From positions 1 to 64,000 of the forward strand of contig CAJIYN010000001.1 in NCBI GenBank assembly GCA_905181645.1: a stretch of 64,000 bases of DNA. Reading direction: 5' to 3'. The notes beneath the pieces were generated by a model, which did not search any database, was not told the origin of the DNA, and saw only the letters and a list, made by a program, of their open reading frames with translations. The DNA is from an uncultured SAR86 cluster bacterium. GTDB lineage: Bacteria; Pseudomonadota; Gammaproteobacteria; Magnimaribacterales; D2472. How positions within the stretch are numbered: position 1 is the stretch's first letter; the number at the start of each line of letters is the position of its first letter. The position numbers and the translations under genes are program-made. Positions 1 to 13,184 of the stretch are shown one piece after another.

Positions 1-111
1 AAGAACACTTCCAATTTTAACCATGCAAAGGTTGGGATCTAAGCTGTCTAGGATTCTATTAAATGAAGCTTTATCCTGCTCATCAATAGCTACTATGATT
101 GATTTAGTCAT
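1..111 (-). CDS. pyrF: Orotidine 5'-phosphate decarboxylase, N-terminal part
   Basis: Catalyses the last step of UMP synthesis (OMP to UMP). Only the first 37 codons are inside the window; the gene runs off the left edge. The start ATG is at 111-109 and the protein opens MTKSIIVAIDEQDK, the first beta strand of the TIM barrel with the family's conserved Asp, followed by LDPNLCMVKIG, which matches the substrate-binding Lys strand. It lies 24 nt downstream of ihfB in the same direction, as in other gammaproteobacteria where pyrF follows ihfB. The usual lapA and lapB genes are absent between them. Confidence 0.85.
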   Translation of the reverse strand, partial: MTKSIIVAIDEQDKASFNRILDSLDPNLCMVKIGSVL

Positions 112-135
112 AATATTAGAATATTAAACCAAAAG

Positions 136-425
136 TTACTTTTCTAGTAATGATTTAGAGGGTTTAAAGTGCATAGTTGCGGTTTCCCCTAGATAAGAAA
201 CTTCTTTAGTTTTTGGATTTATAAACTTTCTAGGTCTAATATATTTTTTTGAGAATGTTCCAAAGCCTCTTATTTCAACTTTTTCATCTTTGCAACAGCT
301 TCAACTATTGAATCGATGATCACATCAACTGATTTAGAAATTTGAGCTTTTGTAAGATATGGAAACTCTTTTATTAAGCTAGACTCTATGTCAGAACGAT
401 TTAAGCTATCTTTAGAGTTACTCAC
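136..425 (-). CDS. ihfB: Integration host factor beta subunit (frameshifted)
   Basis: DNA-bending nucleoid protein, beta chain of the IHF heterodimer. The GTG start (425-423) overlaps the rpsA stop by 8 nt. The N-terminal helices ([20 protein letters not shown]) are in one frame and the beta-arm region, [20 protein letters not shown], in another. The frame breaks at 289-291, where a run of three T on the plus strand should be four; adding one base gives a normal protein of about 96 residues with the intercalating proline in the PRKFINP arm. HU is the alternative, but the position after rpsA favours IhfB. The indel is most likely a sequencing error. Confidence 0.85.
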
Positions 426-1726
426 TTAACCTTAAAGAAATTCTTTCTCTTTCTGCATCTACACCAAAGACAACGCAACTAAGCTTATCGCCTTTTTTAT
501 AATCTTCTAAGGCTTCTTTTGGATCTTCTGCATCTGAAATATCTGAAAGATGGATCAATCCATCAATATCGCCTTCAAGGCCTACAAAGATACCAAAATC
601 AGTAATTGATTTAATTTGGCCTTCTACTTTATCGCCTAAAGTATATTTATTTGAGAATTCAGTCCAAGGATTAGCTTTAGTTTGTTTTAAACCAAGAGAT
701 ATTCTTCTTTTATCGTAATCAATTTCAAGAATCATCACTTTAATTTTTTGTTCCATTTCAACTACTTTAGAAGGATGAATATTTTTGCTTGTCCAATCTA
801 ATTCTGATAAGTGAATAAGTCCTTCTATGCCTTCTTCTAGCTGAGCAAAACAACCATAGTCTGTAATATTTGAAACATTAGCTTCGTATATTCCACCTAC
901 AGCATAATTACCATCTACATTTTCCCAAGGATCATTTTGAATCTGTTTTAATCCTAAGGAAACTCTTAACTTTTCTTTATCAAAACTTAAGATTTTTACT
1001 TCAATTTCTTCACCTAGATTAAGAACTTCGGCTGGATTAGTTACTCTGGACCATGAAATGTCTGTAATATGCAATAACCCATCTAGACCACCAAGATCTA
1101 CAAAAGCTCCATAATCAGTTATATTTTTAACGACACCTTTGACTATTTGCCCTTCTTCTAAATTCTTTAACAACTCAACTTTTACAGCTGAATTATTTTT
1201 TTCAAGAACAGCTTTTCTTGATAAAACAACATTATTTCTTTTGTAATCAAGTTTAATAACTTTAAATTCTTGAACTGTATTCTCTATATCAGGTGCCTCC
1301 TTAAGAGGTCTTACATCAACAAGTGATCCTGGTAAGAAAGCTTTAACAACTTCAACTTCGACAGCAAATCCACCTTTAACCCTGTTGTGAATTTTTCCTG
1401 TTACAAATTCTCCTGATTCAAGAGCATCTTCAAGCATCTTCCAAGTTGTAATTTTTCTAGCTTTCTCTCTAGAGATTCTAGTTTGCACCAAAGCCATCTT
1501 CAACAGCTTCAAGTGCTACCTCAACTTCATCTCCAACTGAGATATCAAGCTCTCCTTCATTATTTCTGAATTCATCAAGAGAAACTACTCCCTCTGATTT
1601 TAAACCTACGTGAACTGTTACCCAGTCCTTATCTACATCTAAAACAACCCCAGATACGATTGATCCTGGTTGCATGTCTAGTGTGCTTAAACTTTCGTCT
1701 AGTAAAGCAGCGAATGATTCTGTCAT
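418..1726 (-). CDS. rpsA: 30S ribosomal protein S1, five S1 domains (frameshifted)
   Basis: Binds mRNA on the small ribosomal subunit and helps translation start. About 436 residues after repairing one indel: the plus-strand TTT at 1482-1484 should be TT, which rejoins DGFGA with [10 protein letters not shown]. Five S1 repeats are visible, at roughly residues 18-85, 103-170, 190-258, 275-345 and 362-432; the third and fourth contain [10 protein letters not shown] and [10 protein letters not shown]. Escherichia coli S1 has 557 residues and six repeats. Here the stop follows the fifth repeat directly and overlaps the ihfB start, so the missing sixth repeat is probably real. The start overlaps the cmk stop by 4 nt (ATGA), suggesting coupled translation. 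Confidence 0.93.
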
Positions 1727-2382
1727 TTATTCAATTCCTTTTTTGCGAGTTTTTTAGTAAAACTCAGTACTTCATCAAGAGACATATTAGAGGAATCAAT
1801 TACTATTGAATCTTCAGCAGGTATTAATGGGGATAAAGTTCTTGTTTTATCCTTCATATCTCTTTGCTCAATATCTGCAATCAGATCGCGCATATTAACT
1901 TCTTGACCACGATTCTGCAACTCTAAATATCTTCTTTTCGCCCTTACCTCAGCTGAGGCAACTAAGAATATTTTTAATTCAGCTTCTGGAAAAACTACGG
2001 TACCCATATCTCTTCCATCAGCAACTAAATTATTGCTTGGCATAAAGTTTCTTTGAATATCTATTAAGGACTTTCTTGTATCACTTAAAGCGCTTAATTT
2101 AGAAGCCGCTTTTGCAATTTCTTCGTTTCGTATAGAAGAGGTAATATCAGTATCTTCATAAAAGATCTTTGTATCATCTTTTTCTGGAATAAACATTAGC
2201 TTCTCAATACTGCTTTCTATTTCTTTATTATTTAGACCTTGATTATGAAAATATGCGAAGGCTCTATATAAAGCGCCGCTATCTAAAATTGAAAAATCTA
2301 AAAATAATGCCAAATTTCTTGCTAAAGAGCCCTTTCCTGCAGCTGATGGCCCATCAATAGTTATGACTAATCTATTGCTCAT
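1723..2382 (-). CDS. cmk: Cytidylate kinase
   Basis: Phosphorylates CMP and dCMP to the diphosphates with ATP. Intact, 219 residues, a normal length for the family (E. coli Cmk has 227). The P-loop GPSAAGKGS is at about residues 11-19, the substrate segment [11 protein letters not shown] follows, and [13 protein letters not shown] carries the conserved nucleotide-binding Arg and Asp. It overlaps aroA by 11 nt upstream and rpsA by 4 nt downstream, the order aroA-cmk-rpsA-ihfB being typical of gammaproteobacteria. One of the few genes here without a frame break. Confidence 0.96.
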   Translation of the reverse strand: MSNRLVITIDGPSAAGKGSLARNLALFLDFSILDSGALYRAFAYFHNQGLNNKEIESSIEKLMFIPEKDDTKIFYEDTDITSSIRNEEIAKAASKLSALSDTRKSLIDIQRNFMPSNNLVADGRDMGTVVFPEAELKIFLVASAEVRAKRRYLELQNRGQEVNMRDLIADIEQRDMKDKTRTLSPLIPAEDSIVIDSSNMSLDEVLSFTKKLAKKELNK

Positions 2383-3680
2383 TAATTTGCATCCCTAGAC
2401 TATTCATTGTTTCAAGAAAATTTGGATATGAAGTATAGATATTTTTACAATTATCAACGTTTACGCCATTTTTAAGCTTAAGACTTGAGATTAGAAAACT
2501 CATGGCTATTCTATGATCTCCATGCGAATCTATTTCAATAGTTTCGTTATGTTCTGGGATGCCTCCGGTTATAGATATGCCATCTTCAAATAGCTCATGC
2601 TTAACTTTTAGTCTAGATAATCCACTACCTATAGCTTCGAGCCTATCAGACTCTTTAACCCTAAGCTCTTTGGCATCGGATATTCTAGTTGTTCCATTAG
2701 CACATGCTGCAGCTATGCTTAAAATAGGAATCTCATCAATTATATTTGCGATCACTCCTCCCCTAATATCCACTCCTTTTAACGAGCCTTGAGGAATAAG
2801 ATCTACTTCTAATTCTCCAGAAAGCATTTTTTTATTTTTAATTTCAATATTACCGCCCATTTCTATAAGAATATCAATAAGCCCAGATCTTGTAGGATTG
2901 AGTCCAACATTTTTTATGAATATTTCTGAGTCATCAGCAATTAAACCTGCAATTATTAAAAATGCAGCTGAGGAAAAATCACCCACTACATCATAATCTT
3001 TCAACTAAAAATTTATTACCTGGAATGAAGGTAATTCTTTTACCATCATTTTCTTCTTCTGATTTAATATTTAATCCAAAATGTTTTAGCATTATTTCAG
3101 TATGATCTCTTGTAATGGATGGCTCAAATATAGAGACTTTCTTATTTGAAGCAACTCCTGCAAGCAAAATTGAAGATTTAACTTGAGCGCTCGCAATAGG
3201 CATATCATAAGCATAGTCATCTCTTATTTCTCTTGACTCAATTTCAATTGGTGGCAAACCTTTTGAATCTGCTACATTGGCACCCATTTCATTTAAAGGA
3301 ATAGAAACTCTGCTCATAGGTCTTTTCATTAAAGATTCATCGCCAATAAGTTTAGCATCCAAGCCAAGTCCTGAGACTAAGCCCATCATTAACCTCATTC
3401 CTGTTCCTGAATTACCAAGATCAATTGAATTAGAGGGATTATTAAAAGGATTTTCACGCTTATTTATATTGACTATATTATTAGTCATAGAAATATCAGC
3501 ACCTATTTGATTTAGAGCACTTAAAGTTGATAAAGGATCCTCTCCCTTTAAAAATCCAGATATAGATATATCTTGATTTGCAAGAGCGCCAATAATAATT
3601 GCTCTTTGAGAAATTGATTTATCACCAGGGCAAATGGCTTGTCCATTTATTGAGGATTTATTCTTGGCAAAGAGTCTCAA
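2372..3680 (-). CDS. aroA: 3-phosphoshikimate 1-carboxyvinyltransferase (EPSP synthase, one frameshift)
   Basis: Joins shikimate 3-phosphate and phosphoenolpyruvate in the shikimate pathway. The N-terminal half (2991-3680) has CPGDKSISQRAIIIGALA and DLGNSGTGMRLMMGL, both EPSP synthase signatures. The C-terminal half (2372-3004) begins DYDVVGDFSSAAF and contains KESDRLEAIGSGLS and DHRIAMSF. One indel near 2991-3004 separates them; repaired length is about 436 residues. The start is TTG at 3680, overlapping the tyrA stop (TTGA). Here aroA is separate from tyrA, unlike the fused gene of Pseudomonas. Confidence 0.95.
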
Positions 3681-4480
3681 AACTTAGAATTCTTATATTC
3701 TTTTATTGCGTTTAAAAGTTCATCTCTATTATTTAGCACCTCTAAAAGTTCACTGAGCTCATCTAGGCTATCTTTATAGGCATCAATAGCCTTTAATATA
3801 CTTTCTTTGTTACTTAAAAATATATCTGTCCACATCTTGGGATCTACCTCTTTTTCCTGTTCCTATAACTGAACACAAAATTGGATCAGCGCCAAGAGCT
3901 TTTAAATTAAGTGCAACATTTGCAGCTCCTCCTAATCTGTTTTCGTGTTTTTTAACTTCTACAACAGGTACAGGAGCTTCTGGAGACATGCGGTTAATTT
4001 TTCCCCACATGTATGCGTCAATCATTGCATCTCCTACAACGAGAACTTTTTTGTTATTAAAATTGCCTCATCTGCATAACCTACTCCAGTATTATGAGAG
4101 CCTGCCATTGGGTGAGATAAGATAATATTTGTAGGTGAAGAGTAATTTTCTTCCAAATGATTACTTATTAATGACTTGGCGCTTGCGGTATCTGTAATTG
4201 TTACATCTGAATTAAACAAACCATTAATGGCATCAAATACTTTAAGGCTTTCTATAACAGGAACTGCGATAATTATTATGTCTACGTCTTTAGAATTAAG
4301 CTTATTAATTTCTTCCAAGGTAGAAATCTTTTTATCGATTATTCCAACGTCTAAAGCTAAATCAAGCGCTGAGTCATTGTGATCAAATGCGCTAATTAAA
4401 ATCTCAGGATTTTTATTTTTAAGAGCTTTTGCAACAGAGCCGCCCATTAATCCAAGTCCAATAATTACAATAGAATTCAT
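3677..4480 (-). CDS. tyrA: Prephenate dehydrogenase, interrupted by a foreign fragment
   Basis: Oxidatively decarboxylates prephenate to 4-hydroxyphenylpyruvate for tyrosine. The N-terminal part (about 4055-4480) begins [20 protein letters not shown], an NAD-binding Rossmann start, and has ITDTASAKS and LSHPMAGSHNTGV. The C-terminal helices (3677 to about 3855, DPKMWTDIFLSNKESILKAI) end at a TGA overlapping aroA. Between them lie about 200 nt of heptose kinase sequence that replaces roughly 100-130 native residues. The ATG overlaps the hisC stop (ATGA). Identity is certain; the gene as written cannot make the enzyme, and the interruption is probably an assembly artefact. Confidence 0.9.
3855..4055 (-). 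other. Foreign fragment: heptose 7-phosphate kinase (HldE/RfaE) N-terminus
   Basis: Within tyrA the minus strand encodes KKVLVVGDAMIDAYMWGKIN followed by SPEAPVPVVEVKKHENRLGG and AANVALNLKALGADPIL. This is the start of the ribokinase-like domain of D-beta-D-heptose 7-phosphate kinase, in the form usual for Bacteroidetes. It has no start, stop or rest of the gene and sits in place of tyrA codons. The left junction falls at a word (AATAACAAAAAAGTT) that reads sensibly in both genes. Read as a mis-inserted short fragment. Confidence 0.8.
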
Positions 4481-5557
4481 AATAATTTTGATAAATGATA
4501 CATAGTAGTTCCGTTTTTTAGCTGTAACTCTAATAAACTCTGGCATATCATATAGACCTATTGGTCTTACAATAACGCCTTCTTTCATAAGATTAATAAA
4601 CAACTCTTCAGCATTAAAATTACCCTTAAATGAGATGAAGTTTCCTACAGACGGAATGCATTCCAGCCCAAGCTGAGTGAGCTCTGCAAAAAGAAAAGCT
4701 CCTTCTGCAAGATTTAAATCTATGCTTTTTTTGATATGCTCTTTGTCATTAATCGCCTCACACGCCAGCTCTTGAGCAAATGAATTTACATTAAAGGGTT
4801 GACGTATTTTATTAAGAATATTACAAAGCTCTAAAAAATATAGGTAGCGCCAAGCTGAGGCTTGCAAGTCCTTGTATTTTTGAAAAGGTTTTAGTAATAA
4901 GAATATTATCAAACTGATCTAGTAGATCTTTGATTTTAATATAGTCATCAGCTTCTACATATTCATAATACGCAAGATCTAAAACAACAAGAACTGATGG
5001 GGGAATGTTTTGCATCATATCTTTAAAATCTTTATGAGAATTGTATGTACCAGTTGGATTATTTGGATTAGCTATAAAAACTATTCTTGTATCACCAGTA
5101 ATATAGTTTTTAAAATTCTCTAGATCATGTCTCCAATCAATCATAGGCACTTCTATTATTTTTGATCCGCAGACTTGTGCAATAATTTTATATACTGCAA
5201 AAGCGTGTTTTGACATTAAGGCGCTGGACTTATTATTTAAAAATGCTCTGCCTGCAAGCTCCAAAATTTCATTAGACCCATTGCCTATAACAATTTGCTT
5301 AGTAGAAACTGCTTCTAGTTTTGCAATTTTTTCTTTAAGCTCCTTCACTTTAAAAGATACTGTTATAAAAGACGTTCTAACCATGTATCAGCAATGTATG
5401 CTTTAGGTGATGGTCCTAATGGATTTTCATTGCTTGCTAACTTTACAACCTTAGCTGGATTATATTTTGCTATAACTTCATCTATAGATCGTCCGGGCTC
5501 ATAAGGGTGAAGTTCAGCAATGCCGTCATTTATAAATGATAGAACTGAATCACTCAT
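4477..5557 (-). CDS. hisC: Histidinol-phosphate / aromatic aminotransferase (frameshifted)
   Basis: PLP-dependent class I/II aminotransferase; in this operon probably HisC2, acting on histidinol phosphate and/or aromatic keto acids. N-terminal [12 protein letters not shown] and [15 protein letters not shown], then [29 protein letters not shown] and the PLP-lysine region [12 protein letters not shown]. At least three indels (near 5370, 4850 and 4510). The proper C-terminus ends YHLSKLL with TGA overlapping tyrA. About 360 residues when repaired, as expected. The start overlaps the pheA stop (ATGA). Confidence 0.9.
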
Positions 5558-6647
5558 GAATCTTCAGGGTATGATCCTAAAATTCTTAGAGATGCTCCTG
5601 CGGATTGAATTTCTTTAATTGCTAGCTTTAGCTTAGCGTCATCTTGATGACCTTCAGTGTCTATAAAGAAATCATGAGAATTAGAAAGAGTTCTTGAGGG
5701 TCTAGTTTCTATTTTATTTAAATTAATATTTTTCTTTTCAAAGGGTTTTAAGATTTTTAATAATGAGCCTGGCATATTTTTTGTTTGGACTAAAAAAGAG
5801 GTTTTATCTTTAGATGTTCTTCCAATAGATTCATTTCCAATAATTAAAAAACGAGTTTGATTATTTAAAGCATCTTCAATATTTTTTTCCTGACAAAAGA
5901 GTTTATATTTCTTAATTGCAAGATTATTAACAATGCACAAAGTATTCTTATTTTTTTTTGCGAATTGAGCTGCTTCCGCAGAGCTATTCATAATCTTCCT
6001 TTCAATATTTCCTAGGTTAGCTTCAATCCATTTGGAGCATTGGCCAATTGCCTGAGGATGTGATGCTATAAGAGTAGCTTTATTTAAATTAATCTTACTA
6101 GCGGAGGCAAGTTGATGATGGACATCAAGGTAGGTCTCTCCACATATCTTAAGATTATGATCAGCTAAACTATTGAGTGTAGAGTTAATAACTCCCTCTG
6201 AAGAGTTTTCAACAGGAACTATTCCTAGAGAAACTTCATTGCTTTCTATCTTTCTAAAAACATCTTCGATTGAGAAGTCGCTTCAACTCGAACAGCTGAT
6301 GAGCCGAATTTATTAATCAATGCAGCCTCAGAATGAGTTCCTTCTGGACCAAGGTAAGCAATTTTTAAGGCTTCCTCTAAGGACTTGCAAATTCTTCAAG
6401 TTTAGAAAAATAGTTTTTATTTTCTTGAAGAATGGGTTCTACTGCTTTTGTTTAAGATATTTCTAAGTATAGATGCCTCTCTATCAGGCTTATAAAATGA
6501 GGTATTTGGACTAGTTTTTGATTTAACTTTCCCTATAGCAACAGCAAGAGTAGCTCTAGTTTGCATCAACTTAAGCAGCTTACTATCGATGACATCTATT
6601 TTATCTCGATATTTTTTTAAATTTTCTTTGCTCAATTTATTAACCAT
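5554..6647 (-). CDS. pheA: Bifunctional chorismate mutase / prephenate dehydratase (frameshifted)
   Basis: Makes phenylpyruvate from chorismate for phenylalanine. Chorismate mutase part near residues 10-90: [20 protein letters not shown] and [14 protein letters not shown]. Prephenate dehydratase part: [15 protein letters not shown], then [18 protein letters not shown] regulatory domain at the C-terminus: [19 protein letters not shown]. Two or three indels (near 6385-6420 and 6270) break it; repaired length about 364 residues. The ATG at 6647 overlaps the serC stop by 8 nt. Feedback inhibition by phenylalanine through the ACT domain is expected from the family. Confidence 0.92.
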
Positions 6648-7714
6648 TTTTTGCTTCAAACTCTTTCATAAATTCTATTAAATCATGCACTCCTTCAATA
6701 GGTGTGGCGTTATATATACTTGCTCGCATTCCACCAATAGATCTATGCCCTTTTAGGTTTAGTAAACCTGCATTCTTAGAATCATCAAGAAGACTGAATC
6801 AAGATCTTTGTTATCTAATATGAATGGTACATTCATAATAGATCTATTATCAATTTTTACAGGATTAGAAAAAAAGCTAGAATTATCTATATAACTGTAT
6901 AACGTCTCTGCCTTGAGATAGTTCTTTTTTCTCATAGCTTCAAGACCACCTTCTTTCTTCAACCATTTAAATACTTTACCAGCCAAATACCATGCGAATG
7001 TTGGAGGAGTGTTAAGCATTGAATTACTCTCAGAGTGTTTACTGTATTTAAAAAAATTTGAGTTATCACTATTTTCTTTTTCAAACATCTCTTTATGAAT
7101 TATGACTATTGTTAGTCCAGCAGGACCAATATTTTTTTGGGCACCAGCATAAATTAAGCTAAATTTTGATACATCAATAGGCTCACTTAAAATAACAGAT
7201 GACATATCAGCAACTAAAGGAGAATTTACTTCAAGTGGATTATGAATTGCCACTCCTTGAATGGTTTCATTAGGCACATAGTGAACATATTTTGTATTAG
7301 TATCTAAATTCCAAGACTCTTTTTTAGGTGCGTAGGTAAAGTTATCCTCTTCAGAGGAGGCTATTACATTAATATTTGAATATTTAGATGCTTCAGAAAT
7401 AGCTTTTTTAGACCAAGTCCCAGAGAGTAAGTAGTCTGCAGAATCATCTTTAGATGAAAAATTCATAGGAATCATAGAAAATTGATGTGTTGCTCCACCC
7501 TGAAGAAATAAAACATCATAATCATCTGAAATAGACATTAGATCGATGAAATCTTTTTTAGCAGTCATTGCAACTTCATTAAAGATTGATGATCTATGGC
7601 TCATTTCCATAATTGACATACCTGAGTCACCCCAATCAAGTAGTTCAGATTTAACTTCTGCTAATACTGCCTCAGGTATTACTGCTGGTCCAGCGCAGAA
7701 ATTTCTGACTCTCA

Positions 7715-7715
<1 letters not shown>
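6640..7715 (-). CDS. serC: Phosphoserine aminotransferase (frameshifted near the C-terminus)
   Basis: Transaminates 3-phosphohydroxypyruvate in serine synthesis and acts in PLP synthesis. [18 protein letters not shown] at the start and [14 protein letters not shown] are family signatures; the PLP lysine is Lys194 in [13 protein letters not shown]. The main frame breaks near 6770-6790; the true end, [20 protein letters not shown] and [11 protein letters not shown], continues to a TAA at 6640-6642. About 358 residues when repaired. The ATG overlaps the gyrA stop by one base (TAATG). Confidence 0.95.
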
Positions 7716-10231
<2,516 letters not shown>

Positions 10232-10237
10232 TTTACG

Positions 10238-10286
10238 GCCTAAATAATTTATTAAAAAAGCTCAAAATTAGAGCTAGATTTAGGCT
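10238..10286 (-). terminator. Nested inverted repeat / probable terminator after pntB
   Basis: In the 82-nt gap between pntB and gyrA the minus strand has AGCTC-TAATTTT-GAGCT followed by six T (10254-10276), a short intrinsic-terminator shape for the pnt operon. It is nested inside a second 8-bp inverted repeat, GCCTAAAT (10238-10245) and ATTTAGGC (10278-10286 region), so the whole gap can fold as a longer cruciform. It also lies just upstream of the gyrA start and could affect gyrA expression. The inner stem is only 5 bp. Confidence 0.5.
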
Positions 10287-10313
10287 TTATTTTAACATAA
10301 AATAAGGTAGAAA

Positions 10314-11696
10314 TTAGTCTTTAAATTCAGATACTAGCCCACTAATTGATTCTTTAGCATCTCCAAAAAGCATTCTTGTATTTGATTTAAAAAATAGGGG
10401 ATTTTGAACTCCTGCAAAACCAGAAGACATTGATCTTTTAAGAACAAAAACCGTTTTAGCATTATGCACTTCTATAATAGGCATTCCATAAATCGGACTT
10501 CCCTCTTCTTCGGTAGCAGATGGATTAACAACGTCATTGGCACCAATAACTATAGCGACATCAACAACATCCATTGTTGGATTAACGTCATCAGGCTCAG
10601 CCAATACATCATAAGAGACGTTAGCTTCTGCTAATAATACATTCATATGACCTGGCATTCTTCCAGCAACCGGATGTATACCATATTTTACCTCAGTACC
10701 ATTACCCTCCCAATAACTCTCCAAGCTCTCTAACAACATGCTGAGCTTGAGCTACAGCCATTCCATAACCTGGAACAATTAAGACAGAACTAGCATTTTC
10801 AAGTATTAAATATGCATCAGATACAGAAATTGGATTAATTTCTCCCTGCTCTTCAGATGAACATGCTGGTTGATGAACTTGCATAACCAACAAATAGAAT
10901 ATTAGTAATTGATCTATTCATTGCCTTAGCCATAATAATAGTCAAAATTAAGCCACTTGCTCCGACTAAAGAACCAGCAACTATCAGCACATTATTAAGG
11001 AGAAGAAGTCCTGCGAAAAGCTGCAGCTATTCCTGAAAAAGAATTAAGCAAAGATATAACTACCGGCATATCTCCACCACCAATTGGTAAGACGAAACCT
11101 ATGCCACCAAGCAATACCAAAACCAACAACACAGTAAAAAATTCAAAAGTTGGAATCAAGAAAGGAGTTATAAATATTGAATATAGTAAAAAAGCTAAAG
11201 AGATATAAAAAATAGTAGTAAATATTTTAGTTATGATTGATGTTTTAGCTATATTAATCTTTTCAGAAAGTTTTCCGTATGCGATTAAACTTCCAGTAAA
11301 GGTAATTCCGCCTATTGCAAGGGTAAACATCACCAAAGCTGCTTGAAAAAAACTGTCTGGGATTGAGTTAAATTCAGACCAAGCAATCAAAAATGTAGCC
11401 AAACCGCCAAAGCCATTGAACAAGGCAACCATCTCAGGTATTGATGTCATTTTTACTTTAAGAGCAATAAAGGACCCGATGATGGCGCCTAGTAATATTC
11501 CAATAAATAAAACAATGGGATTAACTAATCCTATACAAGTAATACCCACAGCTATAAACATCGCAATTGCTGAAAGGAAATTACCCTTAACAGCTGTAGA
11601 TTCTTTACCTAGCATCTTTATACCAGTGATAAACAACACTGATGAAATTATGTAAATAATATTCTGAACAGCTGATATTTCACTAAAAAATTCCAT
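10314..11696 (-). CDS. pntB: NAD(P) transhydrogenase subunit beta (frameshifted)
   Basis: Membrane plus NADP-binding subunit of the proton-translocating transhydrogenase, which makes NADPH from NADH using the proton gradient. The N-terminal two thirds (10995-11696) is very hydrophobic with about eight membrane helices; [20 protein letters not shown] is a channel signature. The C-terminal NADP domain has [36 protein letters not shown] and [12 protein letters not shown]. Two or three indels between 10700 and 11000. The span is 461 codons, close to E. coli PntB. pntA2 ends 2 nt upstream. Confidence 0.95.
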
Positions 11697-11698
11697 AA

Positions 11699-11974
11699 TT
11701 ATTTCTTCTTAAACATTTTTAACATTCTGTTTGTTACTAAATACCCACCAAATACATTTATAGACGCAAAAGTTACTGCAAAAAAGGCAATCGTACTTTG
11801 CAAGATCTGAATCTCTTGAAAGTATCTAGATGCTCCAACTAATGCAATACCTGAGATAGCATTAGCACCTGACATTAAAGGAGTATGCAGTGTACTGGGA
11901 ACCTTTGATATAAGCTCCAAGCCTAGATAAATAGAAAGTATTAAAACAAAACCTAAAAGCATATAAGTTTCCAT
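11699..11974 (-). CDS. pntA2: NAD(P) transhydrogenase subunit alpha-2 (membrane part)
   Basis: Small membrane subunit of the three-subunit transhydrogenase. 91 residues, intact, with three hydrophobic segments at about 4-20, 38-50 and 58-82. SKVPSTLHTPLMSGANAISG is the conserved loop equivalent to the C-terminal membrane part of E. coli PntA. A separate alpha-2 gene is the usual arrangement in many bacteria, and the intact frame and one-base overlap with pntA1 (TAATG) argue that the split is real, unlike the indels elsewhere. Confidence 0.92.
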   Translation of the reverse strand: METYMLLGFVLILSIYLGLELISKVPSTLHTPLMSGANAISGIALVGASRYFQEIQILQSTIAFFAVTFASINVFGGYLVTNRMLKMFKKK

Positions 11975-13087
11975 TATTGGAACCTCTCATTCATTATTTT
12001 ACCTTTGTAAACTAGAACACTGCTTTTAATAATATCATCCTCAAAATCGAAATTTATCTCATTATTTTCTTTATTATAAAAATCACATATCCAATGATTA
12101 AAATTATTAGATAAAGCTAAGGAAGCATGACCGGATACTCTTGAGGCTAAATTAGATACCCCTAAGATTTTTACCCCATTATTAATGACTACTTCATCTT
12201 GAATGGAGCCTTCTACATTTCCACCAGTTTCAACAGCCATATCAAAAATAACACTACCCGGTTTCATTTTTTCAATAGTTTTATTATCTATAATTCTTGG
12301 AGCCGGTCTACAGATACTCCGCCGGTTGTTATAACAATATCTGATACTTTTGCAAACTAGTGATTGAAGTTCTTTTTGTTTTTCAATTTGTTCTGGAGTT
12401 AGTTCTTTTGCGTATCCTTGGTCAGTTTGTCCAGTTTCACCTAAATCTATTTTGACAAATTTAGCACCCAGAGACTTAACTTGCTCTTCAACAACATCCC
12501 TGGTATCAAAAGCTTCTACTCTTGCTCCAAGCCTCTTAGCTGTTGCTATTGCTTGCAAACCTGCAACTCCAACACCAATAACAAAAACTCTAGCAGGTTT
12601 TAATGTTCCAGCAGCTGTCATCATCATAGGGAGCGCAGTTGAAAGTAGACTAGCGGACTCTAAAACAGCAGCATAGCCAGCAAGATTTGCTTGAGAGCTA
12701 AGGACATCCATTTTTTGAGCTCTGGTAATTCTTGGTATAAATTCCATGCTCACAAGGTTAATATTTTTTTCAGCACATAATGTTAAAAGAGATAAATTAG
12801 AGAATGGATTCATTAACCCAAGAAGCGTTGATCCATTTTTCATCATACCAATCTCTTCATTTGATAAAGGTTGTAGTGAAATAATTAAATCAGATTTTTC
12901 AATGCAGTCTTGTCTAGAAGCTATCTTAATACCCTTAGTATACGCTTTCATAAAGAAGAGGAAGAAAATGATGATTCTTTCTCAAAAAAAATTTCAAGCT
13001 TAGGAGATATATAGCAGAAATTGTGTCAATATGAATAGGAGATCTTGAATCTCTTGAGTCATTTGACTTTAAAGCAGATATAATCAC
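11974..13087 (-). CDS. pntA1: NAD(P) transhydrogenase subunit alpha-1 (frameshifted)
   Basis: Soluble NAD(H)-binding subunit of the transhydrogenase. The main frame (11974-12951) has PRITRAQKMDVLSSQANLAG, RVFVIGVGVAGLQAIATAKR and RVEAFDTRDVVEEQVKSLGA, the alanine dehydrogenase/PntA NAD fold. Around 12310-12360 small indels disturb the APRIIDNKTI region. The N-terminus continues upstream in another frame (IISALKSNDSRDSRSPIHID) to a probable GTG at 13087; no clear ribosome site was seen, so the start is uncertain. Confidence 0.9.
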
Positions 13088-13184
13088 TTATTGGTTTTTT
13101 ATATTTAGTTTGTAGTGAAGTAAATCTTAATAGGATTTAAAAGTCAATTAGTTTTTTTTGTCATCTAAAACATAGCTTTTATAT
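13088..13184. other. Intergenic stretch before pntA1
   Basis: AT-rich DNA between the pntA1 start and the hemW-like fragment, with A and T runs (13152-13160, 13174-13182). It should hold the pnt promoter on the minus strand, but no convincing -10/-35 pair was seen. The native leader of ubiG is missing because the foreign fragment begins at about 13185. Confidence 0.4.

Noticed and set aside
3855-4055. True insertion of a heptose kinase gene into tyrA
   Set aside because: Native tyrA codons are lost, not just interrupted, and no mobile element or gene ends accompany the fragment.
11699-13087. Split of PntA into two genes as another sequencing error
   Set aside because: The split coincides with the known alpha-1/alpha-2 boundary, with TAATG overlap and intact alpha-2 frame, so it is natural.
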